The notes beneath the pieces were generated by a model. It did no database searches and was not told the origin of the DNA. It saw only the letters and a list, made by a program, of their open reading frames with translations. Shown piece by piece: positions 1 to 6,514 of a stretch of DNA of 26,758 nucleotides. Source of the stretch: Anaerolineales bacterium UBA7227 (GTDB taxonomy: Bacteria > Chloroflexota > Anaerolineae > Anaerolineales > Villigracilaceae); assembly GCA_002473085.1 (NCBI GenBank), contig DKTP01000122.1:1-26758 (forward strand), read 5' to 3'. How positions within the stretch are numbered: position 1 is the first letter of the stretch; every line of letters starts with the position of its first letter. A program made the translations under genes and the position numbers.

Positions 1-30
1 AGGTCGCAGGTTCGAGTCCTGTCTCGCCCA
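1..30 (+). tRNA. 3' end of a tRNA (isotype not determinable)
   Basis: Only the T arm and the 3' acceptor strand lie in the window. The T stem is positions 6-10 paired with 18-22 (one G-U), enclosing a TTCGAGT loop. A seven-base acceptor strand CTCGCCC (23-29) and discriminator A30 follow. CCA is not encoded. The missing 5' end should begin GGGCGAG. The anticodon is outside the window, so no isotype is given. Confidence 0.85.
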
Positions 31-31
31 C

Positions 32-60
32 AAAAAAGCCCCTTGGGGCTTTTTTGTTTT
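32..60 (+). terminator. Rho-independent terminator of the tRNA
   Basis: AAAAAAGCCCC (32-42) pairs with GGGGCTTTTTT (45-55), giving a G/C-rich stem with a tiny loop and a U-rich 3' side, starting two bases after the tRNA end. The A tract opposite the T tract could let it work in both directions. Confidence 0.9.
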
Positions 61-165
61 TACGCAGGCCAGCCAATGTTGGGCCGCGTCAGCGAGCGAC
101 TTCGGGGTATCATTGAAGTCGTCCCGTTCGAATGCTCCTGTGATTCCGAACCCCCGGAGATTCCC

Positions 166-1314
166 ATGACCTCCTTCTTCCCCTACGACGCCCTCGCCTG
201 GCCCGAAGTCGCCGGCCTGCCGCGTGATGTTCCCCTCGTCCTGCCGCTTGGTTCGTCCTTTGATTCTGAGCAACTCGCCGCGCAATTGGGACATCCCAGC
301 CGCATCGGCATTCTCCCGTCCATCCCCTTCGGCTGGCGCGGCAGCGGACTGGCTGTCCCCGAGGCGCTGCTCGCCGCGTATGTCCGCAACCTGCTCGACA
401 GTCTCCGCGATGACGGGTTCACGCGCGTTTATGCCCTCACCCCTCAAGGCATTGACCTCGGCCTCGGCGAATCCCAATTACGCAATACGCAACACGCACT
501 ACTCTCTAATCTCTACTCTCTAATCTCTGATTCCGAACGCGGCAAAGTCATCCTCATCCCCATCGGCCACACCGAGCAGCACGGATTTCATTTGGCGCTG
601 TCGGTGGACACGGTCATCATCGAAGCCATCGCCAAAGGGACGGCGGGACGCGTCCCCGCGCAGGCGTACGCGTTACCCGTCATGCCTTACGGCGTCAGCA
701 CGCACCGCGCCTCCTTCGCTGCGACCCTCAACGCGGGCGGGCGCGCCTTCGAGGATTTCTGGCTCGGCGTCGTGGACGTCCTCGCGGCGCGCGGCTTCGA
801 CCGTTTCTACTTCATGAGCGGACACGGCGGCAACATGTCGTTCCTGGTCAATATCGTCAAGTACGCGGGCGAGCGTCACCGACGGATCTTCTGCGCCACG
901 GCCTTCCTCCACACCGCGGGGCGCATCGGCGCGGCCGCGCTGGACAAGTATCGCGCCTCGCCCATCGGCGGGATGGGACACGCCGGCGAACTGGAGACCT
1001 CCTACATGCTCCACCTGCGCCCCGACCTCTGTCACATGGAGCGCGTGGTGGACGAAACCGACTTCGTGTCCACGCCCGATTACTACATGGACTGGATCGA
1101 GGGCGGCAGTCTCATCGCCAACCCGCCCTGGGACGACGATACCCGAACAGGCGCGTATGGCGCGGGGAGTCTCGCAACCGCGGAGAAGGGACGTCTCTGG
1201 CTGGATGCGGCTATCGAGGAGAAGACCGCTCACGTGGCCGAGATCCACGAGCAACACCGCCGCCGCGAGGAGAGACGCGAGGCGGGCTGGGGGTTGTGGG
1301 GAAAAGGGAGATAG
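166..1314 (+). CDS. Creatininase-family (creatinine amidohydrolase-like) metal-dependent hydrolase
   Basis: A 382-residue protein. The C-terminal two thirds carry the creatininase-family signature: PIGHTEQHGFHL with its metal-binding Glu and His residues, a following Asp in SVDT, SGHGGN, and HAGELETS. These fit a cytoplasmic metal-dependent amidohydrolase of the creatininase/mycofactocin MftE superfamily; the substrate cannot be read from sequence. The ATG at 166 is chosen because GGAGA (156-160) precedes it; earlier in-frame starts fall inside the tRNA terminator. The first ~100 residues look like a degenerate copy of the family's own N-terminal half (W-E-V, PLVLPLGS, ILPSIPFG, DDGFTRVYAL) without the metal ligands. 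A seven-unit heptanucleotide repeat (480-528) encodes the linker between the halves. The gene stands alone between the tRNA and a DUF4143 operon. Confidence 0.85.
   Translation: MTSFFPYDALAWPEVAGLPRDVPLVLPLGSSFDSEQLAAQLGHPSRIGILPSIPFGWRGSGLAVPEALLAAYVRNLLDSLRDDGFTRVYALTPQGIDLGLGESQLRNTQHALLSNLYSLISDSERGKVILIPIGHTEQHGFHLALSVDTVIIEAIAKGTAGRVPAQAYALPVMPYGVSTHRASFAATLNAGGRAFEDFWLGVVDVLAARGFDRFYFMSGHGGNMSFLVNIVKYAGERHRRIFCATAFLHTAGRIGAAALDKYRASPIGGMGHAGELETSYMLHLRPDLCHMERVVDETDFVSTPDYYMDWIEGGSLIANPPWDDDTRTGAYGAGSLATAEKGRLWLDAAIEEKTAHVAEIHEQHRRREERREAGWGLWGKGR
480..528 (+). repeat. Seven tandem heptanucleotides inside the creatininase gene
   Basis: The units in order are ACGCAAT, ACGCAAC, ACGCACT, ACTCTCT, AATCTCT, ACTCTCT, AATCTCT. 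The last four form a perfect duplication of a 14-mer (501-514 and 515-528). The 49 bases are read through in frame as an interdomain linker. Confidence 0.9.
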
Positions 1315-1382
1315 GACAGTTTGGCTGGCGCGGAGCGTCCATGCGTTCCCCATCACGCTTTTGCAAGGAAAAATACTTTAAT

Positions 1383-1411
1383 TTGTATAAATTCAGACAG
1401 TTTGCTATAAT
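1383..1411 (+). promoter_or_regulatory. Sigma70-type promoter of the first DUF4143 gene; predicted leaderless start
   Basis: TTGTAT (1383-1388), a 17-bp spacer, and an extended -10 TGC-TATAAT (1403-1411). Six bases separate the -10 from the ATG at 1418, so transcription should begin at or next to the start codon. No Shine-Dalgarno sequence is present. Confidence 0.75.
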
Positions 1412-1417
1412 GTATTT

Positions 1418-2554
1418 ATGAAAATAAAGCGGTCTCTTCTTTCGCAAATTCAAGACACCCTCCAACCTGGAAAGGTCCTTGTCCTGTATGGACCGCGGCA
1501 GGTTGGAAAAACCACGCTTGCCAAAGACTTGATCGAAACGCTCCCTTTCCGCAGTAAATTTGTCAACGCCGATGAAATCGTCTATCGCAACGTGCTGTCG
1601 AGTCAGAGTCGGCAGCAACTTGGCGAATTGCTCGGAGAATCGGAATTGCTCGTGATTGACGAGGCCCAGCGCGTGCCCGAAATCGGATTGAACCTGAAAA
1701 TCCTGGCGGACGGTTTTCCTCACGCGAGAATCATCGCCACAGGTTCGGCGTCCTTTGACCTTGCCAGCAAGATCAGCGAGCCTTTAACAGGCAGAAAAAT
1801 AACCTTCAACTTATATCCCGTCAGTTACGAGGAAATTCGGGAAACGCTCGGCGTCATCGAGACGCGCAGTCAGTTGGAACGCTGGCTGGTATGGGGCGGC
1901 TATCCCGCCATCGTCGCCGCCGACGACCCGATCATGCGCGAACGCCTGCTTGGAGAGCTGGTCGGTTCCTATCTGTATCGCGACATCCTTGAACTGGAAG
2001 GGATTCGCCGCGCCGACAAGATCGTTGACCTGCTCCGCCTGCTCGCGTTCCAAATCGGACAGGAAGTCTCCATCGCCGAACTGGCGACCAGCCTCGCTCT
2101 CAACCGCCTGACCGTTGAACGATATCTCGACCTGCTCGAAAAGGTGTTTGTCGTCTTCAAGGTCAACGGGTTCTCTCGCAATTTACGCAAGGAAGTGACC
2201 AAAAATTCGCGCTTCTATTTTTTCGACAACGGCGTGCGGAACAGCCTGATCCAGAATTTCAACCCGCTTGCGCTTCGAAACGACGTTGGCCAATTGTGGG
2301 AAAATTACCTCGTCATGGAACGCCGCAAAACAAACCAACTCGCGGGCCGCGCCGTCAACGCGTATTTCTGGCGCACCTACGACCAAAAGGAAATTGACAG
2401 CATCGAAGAACGCGGCGGCAAACTTTATGGCTACGAATTCAAATGGCAAAACAGCGACGTCCGCCGCGCCGTGCGGCGGGAATTTCTGGAAAACTATCCC
2501 AACTCGGAGATCGCGACCATCCACCAGGAGAACTTTGAAGAGTTTCTAAAATGA
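1418..2554 (+). CDS. AAA-family ATPase with C-terminal DUF4143 domain (copy 1)
   Basis: A 378-residue soluble ATPase. Visible parts: Walker A GPRQVGKTT (residues 25-33), Walker B LLVIDEAQ with D81/E82, and an ATGSAS sensor segment near 108-112. A winged-helix-like segment follows around 210-250 (VSIAELATSLALNRLTVERY). The C-terminal DUF4143 part contains WRTYDQKEIDSIEE and GYEFKW, an arrangement resembling a PD-(D/E)XK nuclease core. The cellular role of the family is not established. It is translated without an obvious leader and overlaps the thioesterase gene by ATGA, so the three genes to 4040 are probably one transcript. A clear paralogue lies at 5242-6372. Confidence 0.9.
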   Translation: MKIKRSLLSQIQDTLQPGKVLVLYGPRQVGKTTLAKDLIETLPFRSKFVNADEIVYRNVLSSQSRQQLGELLGESELLVIDEAQRVPEIGLNLKILADGFPHARIIATGSASFDLASKISEPLTGRKITFNLYPVSYEEIRETLGVIETRSQLERWLVWGGYPAIVAADDPIMRERLLGELVGSYLYRDILELEGIRRADKIVDLLRLLAFQIGQEVSIAELATSLALNRLTVERYLDLLEKVFVVFKVNGFSRNLRKEVTKNSRFYFFDNGVRNSLIQNFNPLALRNDVGQLWENYLVMERRKTNQLAGRAVNAYFWRTYDQKEIDSIEERGGKLYGYEFKWQNSDVRRAVRREFLENYPNSEIATIHQENFEEFLK

Positions 2555-2994
2555 CAGCGCCAAAGCCCAATTCCAACTTCCGCTTCTACCACCCCATCGA
2601 AGTCCGTTACGGCGACCTCGACCCGCAGGGTCATCTCAACAACGCCAAGTTCGTCACCTTTTTCGAGCAGGGACGCGTCCAATACTTCAGGCGCCTGAAC
2701 CTGTTCAAACAGGGACAATCCTTCATGGACATTGGCGTCATCCTCGTGGACGTCCACATCGCCTACAAAAAACCCGTCGAGTGGGGCATGCCCGTCAAAG
2801 TGGGCGCGCGGACGATCAAACTCGGCAACAAGTCCATGACGATGGAACAGAACATCGTCCACGCGGAGACCGAAGAAGTCCTCGCCGCGGGCGAAGTCGT
2901 CCTGGTGACGTACGATTACCACGCGCAGAAATCCATCCCGATCCCGCAAGAGTGGCGGGACGCAATCAAAAACTTCGAAGGCGGCCTCCAATGA
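2551..2994 (+). CDS. Hotdog-fold acyl-CoA thioesterase (4HBT family)
   Basis: A 147-residue protein of normal length for a single-domain 4-hydroxybenzoyl-CoA-type thioesterase. The active-site segment is RYGDLDPQGHLNN (residues 19-31), where D24 is the expected catalytic carboxylate and H28/N30 sit on the adjoining helix. It should hydrolyse a cytosolic acyl- or aroyl-CoA; the specific substrate is not visible. Its ATG overlaps the stop of the DUF4143 ATPase (ATGA), and its stop overlaps the start of the M42 peptidase in the same way, which indicates translational coupling. Confidence 0.88.
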   Translation: MTAPKPNSNFRFYHPIEVRYGDLDPQGHLNNAKFVTFFEQGRVQYFRRLNLFKQGQSFMDIGVILVDVHIAYKKPVEWGMPVKVGARTIKLGNKSMTMEQNIVHAETEEVLAAGEVVLVTYDYHAQKSIPIPQEWRDAIKNFEGGLQ

Positions 2995-4040
2995 CTCTCC
3001 CTGAAATCAACACCACCCAAATGCTGGACTTCCTCGTCCGGCTGTTGAACACGCCCTCCCCGACGGGACTGGCCGACCCGGCCATTGACCTGATCGAAAA
3101 AGAACTCGCCTCCTTCCCGGACCTGAAACTGGCGCGCACCCGCAAGGGCGGACTCGTCGCGTTCTGGCCTGGCCTCCGCTCCGACACGCCGCGCGCCCTC
3201 ACCGCCCACGCCGACACGCTCGGCGCGATGGTAAAGGAGATCAAGTCCAACGGGCGCCTGCGGTTGACGAAGATCGGCGGCTTCGCGTGGAACACCGTCG
3301 AGGGCGAGGGCTGCTGGATCTTCGCGTCGAACGGACGCAAAGTGCGCGGCTCGATTCTTTTGGATACCGCCTCGAGTCACGTTCACGGCGCGGCGGTCAA
3401 CGAGACCCGACGCGACGACGACAACATGGAAGCCCGCCTCGACGCGCACACGGCCTCCGCCGCGGAGACCGAGGAACTGGGCATCCGCGTCGGCGATTTC
3501 GTGGCCTTCGATCCCCGCGTCGAAGTGACGGAGGGATTCGTCCGCTCGCGTCACCTCGACGACAAGGCCTGCGTCGCCGCGCTGACGGCCGCGATCGCGT
3601 CCCTGGCCGCGTCCGCCCAACGTCCCGCGCAGGACGCGTATTTCCTGTTCAGCAACTACGAAGAAGTCGGACACGGCGCCTCGGCGGGAATCCCGCCCGA
3701 AGTCCACGAACTGGTCACAGTGGATATGGCCGCGGTCGGCGCGGGGCAGACCTCGGACGAGTACCACGCCACCATCTGTCTTAAGGACAGCGGCGGACCG
3801 TACCATCACGGATTGAGCAACAAACTGCGCGCGCTGGCCGACGAAAACGGCATCGCCTACAAGACGGACATTTATCCCTACTACGGCTCGGACGGCGAGG
3901 CGTTTTGGCGCGCAGGCGGAGACGTGGCTGTGGCGCTCATCGGCCCCGGCGTGGACGCTTCGCACAACTACGAACGCACCCACACCGACGCGATCGTCGC
4001 CACCGCGCAATGGACGATGGCGTATTTGTTGAGCGAGTAA
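2991..4040 (+). CDS. M42-family metallo-aminopeptidase
   Basis: A 349-residue protein of the usual M42 length. Metal and catalytic residues can be placed: H73 in LTAHADT, D190 in RHLDDKA (bridging Asp), the E224/E225 pair in NYEEVGHG, D245 in VTVDMAA, and a late His in DASHNYERTH. These fit a dinuclear-zinc aminopeptidase of the TET type that trims peptides in the cytoplasm. The start at 2991 is chosen because it forms an ATGA overlap with the thioesterase stop; longer in-frame versions would run through that gene. It is last in its operon and is followed by a repeat element at 4071. Members of this family also occur in osmolyte systems, but nothing nearby supports that here. Confidence 0.88.
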   Translation: MTLPEINTTQMLDFLVRLLNTPSPTGLADPAIDLIEKELASFPDLKLARTRKGGLVAFWPGLRSDTPRALTAHADTLGAMVKEIKSNGRLRLTKIGGFAWNTVEGEGCWIFASNGRKVRGSILLDTASSHVHGAAVNETRRDDDNMEARLDAHTASAAETEELGIRVGDFVAFDPRVEVTEGFVRSRHLDDKACVAALTAAIASLAASAQRPAQDAYFLFSNYEEVGHGASAGIPPEVHELVTVDMAAVGAGQTSDEYHATICLKDSGGPYHHGLSNKLRALADENGIAYKTDIYPYYGSDGEAFWRAGGDVAVALIGPGVDASHNYERTHTDAIVATAQWTMAYLLSE

Positions 4041-4070
4041 ATTCGTCGTCTTAAGATTTGATGCTTTTCT

Positions 4071-4137
4071 GTACACAGATTACGCGGATTTGACGGACTC
4101 GCACGGACGGATTAAAAATTCCGTGAAATCCGTGTAC
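4071..4137. repeat. 67-bp intergenic element with inverted ends and about 10-bp periodicity
   Basis: It begins GTACACAGATT (4071-4081) and ends AAATCCGTGTAC (4126-4137), near-perfect reverse complements. Between them, CGGA(T)-containing words recur roughly every 10 bases. It ends 21 bases before the next start codon, so it lies in that gene's leader or promoter. A related style of repeat occurs at 8931-8980. Confidence 0.6.
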
Positions 4138-4158
4138 CATATGAGAAACGAGGCTTCC

Positions 4159-5157
4159 ATGAAACTCGACGCCGCGCTGCCCATCGTCTCGCTAAAAGAG
4201 GTCCCTGCCATCGCCGAAGCCGCGCAGGGAATCGGCTTCGACGCGCTGTGGACGCAGGAGACCCAGCACGATCCCTTCCTGCCCTGCGCGTTAATCGCCG
4301 AACACACGGACAGACTCAATTTCGGGACAGCCATCGCGGTCTCGTTCGCGCGTTCGCCCGCCAACCTCGCCTACACCGCCTGGGACCTGGCCGCGCAGTC
4401 GGGCGGACGCTTCATCCTCGGCCTCGGCACGCAGGTCAAGGCGCACGTCGAGCGGCGCTTCGGGATGCCCTGGCCCGAATCGGTGACGGGGAAACTGCGG
4501 GAGCAGATCCAGGTCATCCGCGCCTTTTGGGATTGCTGGCAGAACGGGACGAAACTCAACTTCCGCGGCGAGTATTACAAGATCACTTTGATGTCGCCGT
4601 TTTTCAACGGCGGGAAGATCGAGAACCCGAATATCCCCATCTACATCGCGGGCGTCAACACCCGCCTCGCCCAACTCGCGGGCGAGCTCTGCGAGGGATT
4701 CCACGCGCACCCGTTTCACAGTCCGCGCTATTTGCGGGAAGTAATTCTGCCCGCCATCCAGGATGGGACGGCCAAATCGGGACGCGGGCGCGGCGACGTG
4801 TCCGTCTCCGTCACCGCGTTCGTCGCCGCCTCCCCCGAAGAGGAGGCCTTCGCGCGGATGCAGATCGCCTTCTACGCCTCGACTCCTTCCTATCGCCCCG
4901 TGATGGACCTGCACGGCTGGGGCGAGACCGCCGAGAAGTTATCCGGTCACGCCGCGAAAGGCGAGTGGGCCGAGATGCCCATGCTCATCACCGACGAGAT
5001 GCTGGGCGAATTCTGCCTGCGGACGACCGGCGGCGACCTCGCCTCCGACCTCAAGTCGCGCTACGCGGGCCTCGCCGACAGGCTGACGCTCTACACCCCC
5101 TTCGTCCCCGGCGAAAAAGATGATTGGTGGAAGGCGCTGGCGGAGGCGTTTAAGTAG
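4159..5157 (+). CDS. LLM-class F420-dependent oxidoreductase (luciferase-like fold)
   Basis: A 332-residue TIM-barrel protein of the bacterial luciferase-like family. Characteristic stretches are the N-terminal AEAAQGIGFDALWTQE, RLNFGTAIAVSFARSP, the GGRFILGLGTQ phosphate-binding segment, VIRAFWDCW, FRGEYY, and IPIYIAGVNTRLAQLAGELCEGFHAHPF. It closely resembles the MSMEG_2256-type F420 oxidoreductases, which supports F420 rather than FMN use, although the cofactor is inferred. The start at 4159 is preferred because GAGG (4150-4153) lies five bases upstream; an in-frame ATG at 4141 is possible. It is monocistronic, with a terminator-like hairpin at 5181-5208. Confidence 0.88.
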   Translation: MKLDAALPIVSLKEVPAIAEAAQGIGFDALWTQETQHDPFLPCALIAEHTDRLNFGTAIAVSFARSPANLAYTAWDLAAQSGGRFILGLGTQVKAHVERRFGMPWPESVTGKLREQIQVIRAFWDCWQNGTKLNFRGEYYKITLMSPFFNGGKIENPNIPIYIAGVNTRLAQLAGELCEGFHAHPFHSPRYLREVILPAIQDGTAKSGRGRGDVSVSVTAFVAASPEEEAFARMQIAFYASTPSYRPVMDLHGWGETAEKLSGHAAKGEWAEMPMLITDEMLGEFCLRTTGGDLASDLKSRYAGLADRLTLYTPFVPGEKDDWWKALAEAFK

Positions 5158-5160
5158 GTC

Positions 5161-5225
5161 AACTCCTTGAATTTCCATGAAAACAAGGAGTTCAACTCCT
5201 TGTTTTTTGACAAAAACAAGGAGTT
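5161..5225. repeat. Four alternating inverted copies of CAAGGAGTT
   Basis: Copies lie at 5161-5169 (minus), 5184-5192 (plus), 5194-5202 (minus) and 5217-5225 (plus). Neighbouring copies form mutually exclusive hairpins: 5181-5205 with 12-base arms, and 5194-5225 with perfect 14-base arms around TGAC. The last hairpin covers the -35 box of the downstream gene. Confidence 0.85.
5181..5208 (+). terminator. Probable terminator of the F420 oxidoreductase gene
   Basis: AAACAAGGAGTT / AACTCCTTGTTT arms around C5193, ending in a run of six T (5203-5208). As RNA it forms a ten-base-pair stem with a five-base loop. It lies 24 bases after the stop codon. Confidence 0.7.
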
Positions 5226-5235
5226 GGGGTATAGT
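5207..5235 (+). promoter_or_regulatory. Consensus sigma70-type promoter of the second DUF4143 gene; predicted leaderless start
   Basis: TTGACA (5207-5212), exactly 17 bp, then TATAGT (5230-5235). The ATG at 5242 follows after six bases, the same distance as in the paralogous gene at 1418. The -35 box sits in the loop and arm of a perfect 14-bp inverted repeat, so a repressor site is plausible. Confidence 0.8.
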
Positions 5236-5241
5236 TTTGCC

Positions 5242-6372
5242 ATGTTCACTCGCGCATACGAACCATTGGAAAATTATCTCCAGCCCGGCAAAGTGTTGCT
5301 CATTTATGGTCCGCGCCGGGTTGGCAAGACCACCCTGCTTCAATCTTTCCTGAACCAAACCTCATTCAAATACAAATTGGATTCTGGCGACAACATCCGC
5401 ACACAGGAAGTCCTCCGTTCGCAGGATTTTAAACAGATCCTTTCCTACGTGGAAGGATATGATCTGTTGGCAATTGATGAAGCGCAGAATATCCCGAACA
5501 TCGGGATGGGGCTCAAGATCATCGTTGACCAACTTCCGCAAATGCGCGTGGTGGTCACAGGATCTTCCTCATTCGAGTTGGCCGGGCAGATTGGCGAGCC
5601 GCTGACCGGCCGAAAGCGAACGCTGACGCTGTTTCCCCTGGCTCAGTCCGAACTGGCTTCCGTTTACAATCGTTTCGAATTGAAACAACGTCTGAAGGAC
5701 GACCTCGTATTCGGCGCGTATCCCGAGGTGGCGCAGGCGGAAGCCAAGCAGGCGAAGATCGAAATCATCACTGAAATTGCCAACTCCTATCTTGTCAAAG
5801 ATATCCTGGCCTTCGACCGCGTCAAAAGCGCAAAGACGCTGATGGACTTATTGAAACTTCTGGCATTCCAAATCGGAAGCGAAGTGTCGCTCACGGAAAT
5901 CGGGACTCAACTTGGCGTGGATTACAAAACCATCCAGCGTTATCTCGATTTGCTGGAAAAAGCGTTTGTAATCATTCGGCTGGGAGGGTTCAGCAGAAAT
6001 CTACGGAACGAGGTCACCAACAAGGCAAAATATTATTTTCTGGATATCGGCATCCGCAATGCCTTGATCGCGCAATTCAATGAGTTGGAACACAGAAATG
6101 ACATTGGTCAATTGTGGGAAAACTTCACGTTTGTGGAACGGCTTAAGTATCGCAGCTATCGGTCCATCTATGCCAATATGTATTTCTGGCGGACGTACAG
6201 CCAGCAGGAAATTGATCTGGTCGAGGAACGCGAGGGAAAACTGTTCGGCTATGAAGCCAAGTGGTCAACCGCCAAATCGTCCGCGCCTCCAAAAGATTGG
6301 ACGAGCGCATACCCCAACGCGCGGTTTGAAATAATTACGCCTGAGAATTACCAGGACTTTATCATGCCGTGA
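5242..6372 (+). CDS. AAA-family ATPase with C-terminal DUF4143 domain (copy 2)
   Basis: A 376-residue paralogue of the protein at 1418-2554. It has Walker A GPRRVGKTT (23-31), Walker B LLAIDEAQ (D79/E80), a VTGSSS segment, a winged-helix-like region (VSLTEIGTQLGVDYKTIQRY) and a DUF4143 tail with WRTYSQQEIDLVEE and GYEAKW. The start at 5242 is chosen over an in-frame ATG at 5167 for two reasons: it aligns with copy 1, and the promoter -10 (5230-5235) puts the transcription start at 5242. The 5167 codon would lie upstream of the promoter. The protein is probably cytoplasmic and its function is unknown. The two copies are not identical, so this is an old duplication or separate acquisition rather than a recent repeat. 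Confidence 0.88.
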   Translation: MFTRAYEPLENYLQPGKVLLIYGPRRVGKTTLLQSFLNQTSFKYKLDSGDNIRTQEVLRSQDFKQILSYVEGYDLLAIDEAQNIPNIGMGLKIIVDQLPQMRVVVTGSSSFELAGQIGEPLTGRKRTLTLFPLAQSELASVYNRFELKQRLKDDLVFGAYPEVAQAEAKQAKIEIITEIANSYLVKDILAFDRVKSAKTLMDLLKLLAFQIGSEVSLTEIGTQLGVDYKTIQRYLDLLEKAFVIIRLGGFSRNLRNEVTNKAKYYFLDIGIRNALIAQFNELEHRNDIGQLWENFTFVERLKYRSYRSIYANMYFWRTYSQQEIDLVEEREGKLFGYEAKWSTAKSSAPPKDWTSAYPNARFEIITPENYQDFIMP

Positions 6373-6376
6373 ATTT

Positions 6377-6458
6377 TCTCCCTTCCCAAAATCCGTGCTT
6401 GTTGGATTTGGGGGAGGTTAGGGAGGGAGCGTCTTATCCTCCCCTAATTTCCCCGATT
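6377..6458. repeat. Three-armed imperfect inverted repeat, C/G-rich
   Basis: Arm 1 (6377-6394) and arm 3 (about 6437-6454) can each pair with the middle arm (6404-6428), for example GGGGAGGTTAGGGAGG with CCTCCCCTAATTTCCCC. Two alternative hairpins are therefore possible between the DUF4143 stop and the RseP terminator-like hairpin. Confidence 0.55.
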
Positions 6459-6475
6459 TGAATCAGGATATAATG

Positions 6476-6506
6476 AGCGCGCCTTCGGGCGCGTTCTTTA
6501 TTTTTT
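6476..6506 (+). terminator. UUCG-tetraloop hairpin with T-rich tail
   Basis: CGCGCC (6478-6483), TTCG loop, GGCGCG (6488-6493), extended by two weaker pairs, then CTTTATTTTTT. It probably ends the DUF4143 transcript. It lies just before the RseP Shine-Dalgarno, so it may also sit in that gene's leader. Confidence 0.65.
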
Positions 6507-6514
6507 GGAGACAA

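Noticed and set aside
43..165. Upstream extension of the creatininase frame to 43
   Set aside because: It would start inside the tRNA terminator and has no ribosome-binding site; the ATG at 166 has GGAGA before it.
480..528. CRISPR-like array
   Set aside because: Units are 7 bp with no spacers; it is a simple tandem repeat. No CRISPR array was seen anywhere in the window.
4837..4930. Long antisense open frames over many genes
   Set aside because: They are shadows of GC-rich coding regions, with Arg/Ala/Gly-rich translations and no homology.
5167..5241. Longer N-terminus for the second DUF4143 ATPase
   Set aside because: It is built from the repeated CAAGGAGTT element, lies upstream of the promoter, and does not align with copy 1.
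6469..6474. TATAAT as a promoter for rseP
   Set aside because: No acceptable -35 at 16-18 bp, and the start would fall inside the UUCG hairpin, so it is not listed as a promoter.
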